This document shows positions 1 to 5,369 of a DNA stretch of 6,092 nt, piece by piece. The DNA is from Pseudomonadota bacterium (GTDB lineage: Bacteria > Pseudomonadota > Gammaproteobacteria > UBA6186 > Azoamicaceae). The notes below the pieces were generated by a model. That model worked only from the letters and a program-made list of their open reading frames with translations, had not been told where the DNA came from and made no database searches. Each line of letters opens with the position of its first letter. The stretch's first letter is position 1. The DNA is taken from assembly GCA_021848375.1 (NCBI GenBank), contig JAJZUR010000088.1:1-6092 (forward strand). The letters are read 5' to 3'. Position numbers and translations under genes: made by a program.

Positions 1-227
1 CAAGAAGATAAACCATAGTTAAAATGCGCCGAGTGTTGTAGGATATTAACCATATAATCTGTCAGAGTTTGGTGTTTATCCAGGATCTAGAGATCCAAAC
101 GATATGCTAGTGGCCTTTTTGCATGGCGGATAAAGCAAGGTAAATACCTTATATTCTTGTTCAGGATCGGTATGATATTATCAGTGATTTGTTGAAGCAT
201 TAAAGTTATTTGCTAAGGAATGGCAAA
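1..227. other. Left-edge stretch with no convincing gene
   Basis: I see no supported gene in this stretch. It contains a small inverted repeat, GGATCT-AG-AGATCC, at 83-96. On the minus strand an open frame runs off the left edge from an ATG at 53-51 (17 codons visible, beginning MVNILQHSAH). It has no clear Shine-Dalgarno sequence, so it may be the start of a divergent gene or chance. Upstream of the methyltransferase the best promoter guess is TTGTTC (157-162) and TATCAG (179-184) with 16-nt spacing, which is a weak match. Confidence 0.4.
215..220 (+). promoter_or_regulatory. Ribosome binding site that fixes the methyltransferase start
   Basis: AAGGAA lies 7 nt upstream of the ATG at 228. 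It overlaps the start of the in-frame TTG-initiated extension at 210, so translation should begin at 228 and the protein should begin MKRLVLLLCW, which is a signal-peptide start. Confidence 0.7.
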
Positions 228-1070
228 ATGAAACGACTCGTATTACTGCTTTGTTGGATGTTAATGGCAACCCCGCTATGTGCAACAACTCTTAATTCAC
301 GCGCAGATGAAATCAAGATCGATCCTGCTTCTATTCCAGAACCTCCGCTCAACCGAACCAAAAAAAGTTTTGTAACCCGGAATAAATTTGGATTTGATGC
401 AGTCCGTTCTGAGCACAATTGGGTGATCGATACCTTTCTCACTGATGTGAAACCAAAGATGACGGTGTTAGACGTTGGTGCCGGTTATGGCGCTTTATCG
501 CGCGAAACATTGGATCGGGGTGCAACCGTTATTAGTAATGATATTGATTGCAAACATCTATTATATATATTAAAACATCTAACACGCGAAAAACGATCAC
601 GATTGCATTTAAACTCAGAAGATATTCGCACACTTAAATTAGAAAATAACAGTCTCGATCTCATTGCGTTTGATCAGGTTTTACATTTTTTTAAAGGCGC
701 TGAGATTGACGCTCTCTTAACCAAAAGTTATCGGTGGTTAAAACCACATGGAAAAATTTATATTATTGTGATGTCGAATGAGCATCACAGTTTTCGACAT
801 AAGATCGATTATGATAAAAACAAGGAGTGGCCAGGTGAAGACTTAGTCGTTCCCAGAAAACATTTGCCAAAACTTGCATACGCCTTGCCTGCTACCGTTC
901 ATGTCATGTCCATTCAAACCCTGCGGAACCATTTGGAAAAAATAGGTTATAAAATAGAACGCGCTGATTATGTTCCTGTAAAGAATGGTGGCGGCCATCG
1001 CATTAAAAGAAAGAATGCTGAGGGTGATAACGATAAAGATTTGATAGGAATTATCGCTGTCAAAGAATGA
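228..1070 (+). CDS. Class I SAM-dependent methyltransferase with N-terminal signal peptide
   Basis: A 280-aa protein. Residues 1-19 form a classic export signal: MKR, then a hydrophobic core LVLLLCWMLMA, with a likely signal peptidase I cut after PLCA (A19). Cys18 is preceded by Leu, so it is not a good lipobox. The remainder is a Rossmann-type methyltransferase: motif I LDVGAGYGAL at 81-90, acidic end of strand 2 NDID at 104-107, a likely adenine-contacting ED at 131-132, motif IV-like DLIAFDQVLHFF at 144-155, and LKPHGKIYII at 171-180. The C-terminal 100 residues are rich in Lys and His (for example GGGHRIKRK) and probably form the substrate side. The family is broad (Methyltransf_11/25-like) and the substrate cannot be named. 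The oddity is that SAM is cytoplasmic, yet the N-terminus predicts export to the periplasm or beyond. The gene stands alone, with a hairpin 11 nt past its stop codon. The fold is well supported; export is inferred from the signal peptide. Confidence 0.85.
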   Translation: MKRLVLLLCWMLMATPLCATTLNSRADEIKIDPASIPEPPLNRTKKSFVTRNKFGFDAVRSEHNWVIDTFLTDVKPKMTVLDVGAGYGALSRETLDRGATVISNDIDCKHLLYILKHLTREKRSRLHLNSEDIRTLKLENNSLDLIAFDQVLHFFKGAEIDALLTKSYRWLKPHGKIYIIVMSNEHHSFRHKIDYDKNKEWPGEDLVVPRKHLPKLAYALPATVHVMSIQTLRNHLEKIGYKIERADYVPVKNGGGHRIKRKNAEGDNDKDLIGIIAVKE

Positions 1071-1081
1071 AGCAAAGAGCA

Positions 1082-1141
1082 AAGGGGTCAAGTCTAGATT
1101 TTCTACTTTTCGATTTGTCAAATTTCTAGACTTGGCCCCTT
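1082..1141. repeat. 17-bp inverted repeat (REP/MITE-like hairpin), possible terminator
   Basis: The arms at 1082-1098 and 1125-1141 (left arm AAGGGGTCAAGTCTAGA) are complementary at 16 of 17 positions. The exception, T1088 opposite G1135, would be a G-U wobble in RNA. The 26-nt loop contains a smaller palindrome, ATTTG-T-CAAAT, at 1113-1123. From memory, GGGGTCAAG/CTTGACCCC-type hairpins recur between genes in many proteobacteria, often as REP-like elements mobilised by IS200-like/RAYT transposases. No transposase is present here. The right arm is followed by TGTTTTGTT, so the structure could also end transcription of the methyltransferase gene. A 7-bp tandem duplication, AGCAAAG, abuts it at 1071-1084. 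Confidence 0.7.
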
Positions 1142-1151
1142 GTTTTGTTAG

Positions 1152-1172
1152 GATCGGCAATAAGATCGGCAA
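1152..1172 (+). repeat. Two direct copies of GATCGGCAA upstream of the fic remnant
   Basis: The 9-mer GATCGGCAA occurs at 1152-1160 and 1164-1172 with a 12-bp period. It lies just upstream of the possible promoter of the broken fic gene. It could be a regulator binding site or a chance duplication; nothing further supports a role. Confidence 0.4.
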
Positions 1173-1178
1173 AAAATA

Positions 1179-1187
1179 TGCTACACT
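1179..1187 (+). promoter_or_regulatory. Possible extended -10 promoter of the fic remnant
   Basis: TGCTACACT matches the extended -10 pattern (TG-n-TAnnnT), with 4 of 6 bases of TATAAT. There is no good -35 box. The predicted transcript would start almost at the ATG at 1195, which has no Shine-Dalgarno sequence, so the messenger would be nearly leaderless. This is weak evidence. Confidence 0.25.
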
Positions 1188-1194
1188 ATAACTT

Positions 1195-1800
1195 ATGAGT
1201 GAATTTTATGACCGCATCAGCCAAATGGAGCCTTTGTTACCCTCTCCTATGCCAGAAAGGTTGAAGGAATTAGCAATAGAGCTTATTCGTCTCTCGACGC
1301 AATTGGGGGCTATGTTGCCCCGCATTACGCGTTTATCCGTATTAGAATTATTCAGGTAAATGAACAGTTATTATTCTAATTTGATTGAAGGTAATAATAC
1401 TTCACCGTGGGAAATTCAAAAGGCATTAAGGCAGGATTTTTCAAAAGAACCAGCGAAGCGTGCTTTGCAACAAGAAAGTGTTGCGCATATTGATGCACAA
1501 AAACAAATGGAACGACGTCTGCACGAGGAGCCAGATCTAGAGATTTGTTCTAGTGATTTTATCGTTTGGATCCATAAAATTTTCTATAATTCCCTTCCCA
1601 ATGAATTAAAAATAATTAAAGGAACTGCGGGACGAGAACATAAAGTTATAGGAGGTGAGTTGAGGAAACAGCAGGTGACAGTCGGCGCACACCTTGCACC
1701 TACTTATTCTGTTCTCGAAGCTTTTTTAAATCGTTTTCATGAAGTATATGAACCAAATAAACTTAACGCGATTGAGCGAGTAATTGCTTCTGCTTGCGTT
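1195..1800 (+). pseudogene. Fic-family (AMP-transferase-type) gene remnant, nonsense-mutated and 3' truncated
   Basis: The reading frame opens at ATG 1195 and gives 54 codons (MSEFYDRISQ to VLELFR). It meets TAA at 1357-1359 and continues in the same frame from ATG 1360 as MNSYYSNLIEGNNTSPWEIQ. Joined across the stop, this reads as the usual N-terminal part of Fic proteins, whose conserved line is R-x-MN-YYSNLIEG-x-T-P. The segment contains the (S/T)xxxE(G/N) inhibitory-helix motif as SNLIEG. Further Fic-like sequence follows (for example REHKVIGGELRKQQVTVGAH, then FLNRFHEVYEP and ERVIASA) up to about 1794. The catalytic HPFx(D/E)GNGRxxR loop should come next, but the sequence switches there to the antisense of tatC. 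The frame stays open to 1932, but the tail past about 1800 is not Fic-like. The gene therefore has two lesions and cannot encode an active Fic enzyme. AGGT just before 1360 might allow reinitiation of a fragment carrying only the inhibitory helix. The family call is from motif memory. Confidence 0.82.
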
Positions 1801-2503
1801 TATTTTTTTCCAAATATTTTGCCAAAAAAAGCCCAGCTTCAAACAGCCACCACATCGGCAGCGCCAATAAAATTTGAGAAACCACATCGGGAGGTGTTAG
1901 CAGCATACCCACCACAAATGCAAGCACAATAATATAGGGTCTTAAATGTGCTAATTTTTCGCTTGAGATTAAGCCAGAGCGAATACAGGCGACAGTCACA
2001 ATCGGTACCTGGAAAGCAATCCCTCCTGCAAAGAGTACGGTTAAGACAAAATCCAAATACGCTTTGATGTCGGTCATTACGGTTACGCCTTTGGGGGCGC
2101 AGTTGGCAAAAAAACCTAATGCCATTGGGCACATAATAAAGTAAGCAAAAGCAACACCACCATAAAACAACAAGGTACTGGTTAACATAAAAGGCAATAT
2201 ATTGCGTTTTTCGGTGCGATATAAACCAGGTGCAATAAAAGACCAGGCTTGGTACAAAATAAACGGGATAGAGATAAACAAGGCTAAGATCAATGCCAAT
2301 TTCATTGGTACCATAAAAGTCGCAGTCACTTCGGTTGCAATAAGCCTACTGCCAGCGGGTAATTGTTTAAGGAGGGGTTTTGCTATAAGGGTGTAGAGTG
2401 ATTCATCAATTAAAAATAGACCTAAGAACAATAGCAGCACGATGATGCTAGATTTAATCACCCGTGATCTGAATTCGATAAGATGGGGTAGATAAGTATT
2501 CAC
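1763..2503 (-). CDS. tatC: Sec-independent protein translocase subunit TatC
   Basis: A 246-aa six-helix inner-membrane protein, the twin-arginine signal-peptide receptor of the Tat translocase. Signature elements are visible: HLIEFRSR at 7-14 (the cytoplasmic N-terminal Glu, E10), ATEVTATF at 56-63, YQAWSFIAPGLYRTEKR at 84-100 (with the conserved P92 and E98 of the first cytoplasmic loop), and LLTPPDVVSQ at 201-210 (D206). Membrane helices fall at roughly 18-33, 67-86, 103-125, 150-173, 190-203 and 208-226. The start is GTG, inside the tatB stop (GTGA). An in-frame stop 12 nt upstream excludes a longer form. The TM4 glutamate found at this place in E. coli (FEVPV) is Gln165 here. The tail KNKRKQKQLLAQSR is read from the antisense strand of the fic remnant, so the 3' end appears to have been rewritten by that junction. 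No clear terminator follows. Confidence 0.96.
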   Translation of the reverse strand: MNTYLPHLIEFRSRVIKSSIIVLLLFLGLFLIDESLYTLIAKPLLKQLPAGSRLIATEVTATFMVPMKLALILALFISIPFILYQAWSFIAPGLYRTEKRNILPFMLTSTLLFYGGVAFAYFIMCPMALGFFANCAPKGVTVMTDIKAYLDFVLTVLFAGGIAFQVPIVTVACIRSGLISSEKLAHLRPYIIVLAFVVGMLLTPPDVVSQILLALPMWWLFEAGLFLAKYLEKNKRKQKQLLAQSR

Positions 2504-2658
2504 AATAATTGGTTATATTTTCCAACAATTTGTTGATACCACATCCGACAATGCATAATGCATTTTCCAAGCAGATAAGCCATTTCGGGTAATCGTTCAG
2601 GTTTGATAACCACCAGTGCAACCAGCAAGATAACTACCCATTCCCAAATATTCATCAT
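2500..2658 (-). CDS. tatB: Minimal TatB-like Tat translocase subunit
   Basis: A 52-aa protein (MMNIWEWVVI and onward) with one N-terminal membrane helix, WVVILLVALVVI (about 7-18), the TatA/B-type hinge KPERLPEM (19-26), and a short helix ending in YNQLL. In the Tat complex TatB pairs with TatC to form the signal-peptide receptor. Support comes from the early Glu (E6) before the helix, the P-x-RLP hinge (VLGPQRLP in E. coli becomes VIKPERLP, with Lys in place of the usual Gly), and its place between tatA and tatC. It is far shorter than E. coli TatB (about 171 aa) and lacks the long amphipathic and coiled C-terminal part. There are two adjacent candidate ATGs (2658 and 2655). The first forms an ATGA overlap with the tatA stop. 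The gene ends in a GTGA overlap with tatC. Position and hinge make TatB likely, but a second TatA-like protein is possible. Confidence 0.8.
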   Translation of the reverse strand: MMNIWEWVVILLVALVVIKPERLPEMAYLLGKCIMHCRMWYQQIVGKYNQLL

Positions 2659-2822
2659 TGGGGTTTATTGCTATCTTCTGGTTCTTGTAATCCTTTTCTA
2701 AAGCTACGAACTGCTTCACCGAGATCCTCGCCGATGCTGCGTAATCGTTTAGTACCGAATAATATTAATGCTATGAAGAATATCAACAATAAAGAACCAA
2801 AACTAATGCCGCCAAAACCCAT
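2655..2822 (-). CDS. tatA: Sec-independent protein translocase subunit TatA
   Basis: A 55-aa protein that would oligomerise to form the Tat translocation pore or membrane-thinning assembly. It starts MGFGGISFGS, has a single membrane helix LLLIFFIALIL (about 11-21), the diagnostic FGTKRLRSIG hinge (22-31), and an amphipathic helix EDLGEAVRSFRKGL (32-45), then a short polar tail ending KPQ. This is a close match to the E. coli FGTKKLGSIGSDLG region. At 55 aa it is shorter than E. coli TatA (about 89 aa) and lacks most of the charged tail, which is dispensable in the family. A good AGGAG at 2834-2830 sits 7 nt upstream of the ATG. The stop overlaps the tatB start. Confidence 0.95.
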   Translation of the reverse strand: MGFGGISFGSLLLIFFIALILFGTKRLRSIGEDLGEAVRSFRKGLQEPEDSNKPQ

Positions 2823-2829
2823 GATGATG

Positions 2830-2834
2830 CTCCT
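2830..2834 (-). promoter_or_regulatory. Strong ribosome binding site of tatA
   Basis: On the minus strand AGGAG lies 7 nt before the tatA ATG and directly abuts the hinT stop codon (2837-2835). It is the clearest Shine-Dalgarno sequence in the cluster. This fits TatA being needed in excess over TatB and TatC, whose starts have no such site and rely on overlapping stop/start codons. Confidence 0.7.
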
Positions 2835-3179
2835 TTAAAATTTTGGTAAATACCCACTATGCTTTGCGCCAAGCAAATGAAAGTGGATGTGATCAATAAT
2901 TTGCCCGCCGCCTGGTCCGGTGTTAATCACTGTACGAAAGCCGCGTTCTAAACCTTGTTCTTTTGCTAATTTAGGTAATAGCAGTAGCATTTCTGCTATT
3001 AACGGCCCGTGTTGTACTTTTGCGTCTATCAAACTGGCAATATGTTCGCGCGGCACAATTAAAAGATGTACCTCCGCTTTGGGGTGAATATCTCTAAATA
3101 CCACCATTTTTTCGTTCTCATAAACAAAGTCAGTTGGCAGATCTTGTGCGATGATCTGACAAAATACACAGTTAGCCAT
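2835..3179 (-). CDS. hinT: HIT-family nucleotide hydrolase (HinT-like)
   Basis: A 114-aa cytosolic protein of the histidine triad family. Its HINT branch hydrolyses purine nucleoside phosphoramidates and aminoacyl-adenylates. Seen in the sequence: N-terminal CVFCQIIAQDLPTDFVYE (4-21, with a CxxC that may bind zinc as in some family members), VVFRDIHPKAEVHLLIVP (26-43), FRTVINTGPGGGQ (81-93), and the triad HIHFHLL (97-103) with His99 the expected nucleophile. The length fits (E. coli HinT is about 119 aa). Translation starts at the ATG at 3179, which shares a base with the ubiB stop (TAATG) and has GGGGGG about 9 nt upstream. The upstream extension to 3215 lies inside ubiB and is rejected. The family is certain; the assignment as HinT ortholog is probable. 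In the E. coli cluster ubiB is followed directly by tatA, so this gene is an insertion relative to that layout. Confidence 0.93.
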   Translation of the reverse strand: MANCVFCQIIAQDLPTDFVYENEKMVVFRDIHPKAEVHLLIVPREHIASLIDAKVQHGPLIAEMLLLLPKLAKEQGLERGFRTVINTGPGGGQIIDHIHFHLLGAKHSGYLPKF

Positions 3180-4759
3180 TAAATATATCCCCCCAGTACG
3201 AACCATATCATGCACAGGCTAAACCCTAACAGCAATCCAATGCAAATGTCTTTTGCGGAAAATAATGCTGTTGCTTTGGGTGTAGAGGCTGGAACGGTTG
3301 TGATTGAGTGGGGTTCAATGGAAGCGGGGGTCTTTGTAAATCGAGATAATGCGTCAAATACTAAATTGGGGATCTCCGGTAATTTTTCTAACCAGTGTGG
3401 TGCATAGGTTTTTACCATGTGTAGCAAGGAGGGTAACCCGATCTGCTTTTTCATCCAAATCTCTAAAAAAGGCTTTCCGGTATTAAAAAGATCAATAGTG
3501 GGATCTAATGCGCGGCTTAACCCTTCAATATTGACGAGTGTTTTTTGTAATAAAATGAGTTGAGGTTGAATATTGATTTGATGTTCCCGAGCCAATTGGA
3601 ATAACCGAAATAATAATTGGCCAAATGAAACTTCAGACAATGGTTTTTCTAAGATAGACTCACAAACCGCTCGGATCCCAGCTTCGAATTGATCCATTCG
3701 GGTTGTTTTTGGGATCCAACCGGATTCAACGTGCAATTCTGCGACTCGCCGATAATCTCTTTGCAAAAGCGCCCACAGATTTTCAGCAAGATAATGCTGA
3801 TCATGAGGGCTTAAAGTACCCATAATCCCAAAATCCAGCAAATTAAAACAGAGATCTTGTGGGTTTCCATCTGCAACGAGAATATTGCCTGGGTGCATGT
3901 CGGCATGAAAAAAACTATTGCGAAAAACTTGGATGAAAAATATGTCAATCAATTGATGCGCCACGATTTTTAAGTCAAAGCCTTTTTGTTTGAGTAGCTC
4001 AAAGTTTGAAATAGGGGTGCCATAGACGTGTTCCATCACTAGCACATTATGGCGGCTATATTCCCAATAGATCGTTGGGACATGGAGGATTTTTGAAGTT
4101 GAAAAATCTCGTTTTAATTGAGAAGCATTTGCCGCCTCGCGGATCAAATCCAATTCGTTATAGAGGACATGCTGAAATTCCGCCACAATGTCGAGTGGTT
4201 TAAAGGTTTTTGCCGCTTTCCAATAACGATTGGCGAGCTTTGCTATGCTTTGTAATAATTCGACATCTCGTTTAATTAAAGCATGAATATTTGGACGTAA
4301 GACTTTGACCACAACGCTACGATCATCTAAAAGAACGGCGGCATGTACTTGAGCAATGGAAGCAGAGGCAAGTGGAGTTGTTTCAAAATCCCGAAAAATG
4401 TCTGAAAGCGGTTTTTGCAGTGCGGCTTCAATAAATTGTTTTGCCTGTATTCCCGGAAAAGGCGGGACTTGATCTTGAAGTTTCGATAGTTCTTGAATAA
4501 TATCTTCGGGTAGAACGTCGTAACGAGTGGATAATATTTGGCCAAACTTAATAAAAATGGGTCCTAATTCTTCCAATGCCAGACGGATGCGTATTCCTCG
4601 CGGTTGTTGACGTCGTCCATTCCAACGTGCCAGCGAAAACCAAGCTAAAAACCGAATTGACCGAAAAAGATGAGTGGCCAGAATGATTTCATCTAAACCA
4701 TGCTTTGAAAGAACATAACTAATATGGAACATTCTGAAAAAGTGGTTCAAAGAATGCAT
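3179..4759 (-). CDS. ubiB: Ubiquinone biosynthesis accessory ATPase/kinase-like protein UbiB
   Basis: A 526-aa atypical kinase (ADCK/ABC1/UbiB family) at the inner membrane. It has ATPase activity and is needed for ubiquinone synthesis, probably helping to extract or present the lipid intermediates. Visible motifs: KFGQ at 71-74 (the family's KxGQ helix), the Ala-rich loop ASASIAQVH at 131-139 (replacing a normal kinase glycine loop), VVVKV with Lys152, NELDL at 201-205, HADMHPGN at 285-292 and LLDFG with Asp309 for metal binding. One C-terminal membrane helix, about 504-525, ends right at the stop, whereas E. coli UbiB has two. The start is ATG 4759, 1 nt after the ubiJ stop, with GGGAA about 10 nt upstream. 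The extension to 4840 lies within ubiJ and is rejected. ATG 4732 is possible but has no ribosome site. The stop overlaps the hinT start. Confidence 0.96.
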   Translation of the reverse strand: MHSLNHFFRMFHISYVLSKHGLDEIILATHLFRSIRFLAWFSLARWNGRRQQPRGIRIRLALEELGPIFIKFGQILSTRYDVLPEDIIQELSKLQDQVPPFPGIQAKQFIEAALQKPLSDIFRDFETTPLASASIAQVHAAVLLDDRSVVVKVLRPNIHALIKRDVELLQSIAKLANRYWKAAKTFKPLDIVAEFQHVLYNELDLIREAANASQLKRDFSTSKILHVPTIYWEYSRHNVLVMEHVYGTPISNFELLKQKGFDLKIVAHQLIDIFFIQVFRNSFFHADMHPGNILVADGNPQDLCFNLLDFGIMGTLSPHDQHYLAENLWALLQRDYRRVAELHVESGWIPKTTRMDQFEAGIRAVCESILEKPLSEVSFGQLLFRLFQLAREHQINIQPQLILLQKTLVNIEGLSRALDPTIDLFNTGKPFLEIWMKKQIGLPSLLHMVKTYAPHWLEKLPEIPNLVFDALSRFTKTPASIEPHSITTVPASTPKATALFSAKDICIGLLLGFSLCMIWFVLGGYI

Positions 4760-4760
4760 T

Positions 4761-5369
4761 TTATTGAAGTTCCCGCGGTTGTTTTTGCATAAATTCATCC
4801 ATCCGAAGTAATAGCCGTTCGGTATTCGCACGTAACACATCTACATTGTTTAAAAATTCTTCGACTTCTCCTCGCGTCGGTAAAACCTTTATTTCTTCTG
4901 TCAGATATTCAGCAATACTATGTTGAGTGTTGTCTAGTAAGACTTGTTGGCTTCTTTTTGCACTCCGTAATATCGTACCGATTTGATGGGCAAAAATATC
5001 GCCGGTCCATTGCGAAAGATATTCTTCCCAATCGATGTTTAAATTTGAACATAAAGATTGTAATGTTTCTAGGGTTTCCGGATCGCCGGTAAAGGAAAGA
5101 CCACACTCCGCGGCGCCCCTCGGATCTCGGGTACGTGCGAAATGAAGATAAGCGTGCAGGGGGCCGCGAATAATCGCATCAGAAGAAGAGAAGGTTAGAT
5201 GAAGGCATTTTATGCCTAATGGTGAAAACTGTATGAAAAAATTTTTAGAACTATAGCTTAAATTTATGTTAATTTCAATTTTTTTTCCCTGCAGTTTTTT
5301 TAGAAATTGAGACGCCTTTGGATCTAAAGATAAAGTCTGGTTAATGAGGATTTCTAGAGGTCGTATCAT
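4761..5369 (-). CDS. ubiJ: Ubiquinone biosynthesis accessory factor UbiJ (SCP2 domain)
   Basis: A 202-aa protein. UbiJ is a lipid-binding assembly factor of the soluble Ubi complex, in which the late ring hydroxylations and methylations of ubiquinone take place. The N-terminal half (about 1-115) fits the SCP2 sterol-carrier-like fold: MIRPLEILINQ, strands around IEININLSY and FIQFSPLGI, and GLSFTGDPETLETLQSL near 90-106. The C-terminal part has the typical AEYLTEEIKVLPTRGEVEEF (about 153-172), followed by a heptad-like coiled coil, NNVDVLRANTERLLLRMDEF. The ATG overlaps the ubiE stop as ATGA, indicating translational coupling. It lies between ubiE and ubiB, exactly as in E. coli. Sequence similarity in this family is low, so position carries much of the call. 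Confidence 0.92.
   Translation of the reverse strand: MIRPLEILINQTLSLDPKASQFLKKLQGKKIEININLSYSSKNFFIQFSPLGIKCLHLTFSSSDAIIRGPLHAYLHFARTRDPRGAAECGLSFTGDPETLETLQSLCSNLNIDWEEYLSQWTGDIFAHQIGTILRSAKRSQQVLLDNTQHSIAEYLTEEIKVLPTRGEVEEFLNNVDVLRANTERLLLRMDEFMQKQPRELQ

Noticed and set aside
84..94. 11-mer GATCTAGAGAT shared with 1534-1544
   Set aside because: It is a single short match between an intergenic site and the fic remnant, with no extension of similarity on either side, so chance is the simplest explanation.
210..227. TTG start giving six more residues to the methyltransferase
   Set aside because: The Shine-Dalgarno AAGGAA at 215-220 lies within this extension, and the ATG at 228 gives a proper signal peptide.
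843..1172. 109-aa minus-strand frame over the methyltransferase 3' end
   Set aside because: It is the complement of a clearly coding sequence and of the hairpin, and shows no recognisable motif.
1360..1932. Open frame of 190 aa as an intact gene
   Set aside because: Its first 145 codons are the middle of a Fic gene whose start lies upstream of a nonsense codon, and its tail past about 1800 is antisense to tatC. It is annotated as part of the fic pseudogene.
1839..2132. 97-aa minus-strand frame within tatC
   Set aside because: It is an alternative frame of tatC with frameshifted, Cys/Arg-rich translation and no motif.
3180..3215. Longer N-terminus for the HIT protein
   Set aside because: The extension lies inside ubiB in another frame. 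HIT homologs begin near MANCVFCQII, and the ATG at 3179 forms a typical TAATG junction.
4760..4840. Longer N-terminus for UbiB
   Set aside because: It would overlap ubiJ by about 80 bases and does not resemble the start of UbiB. ATG 4759 follows the ubiJ stop by one base.
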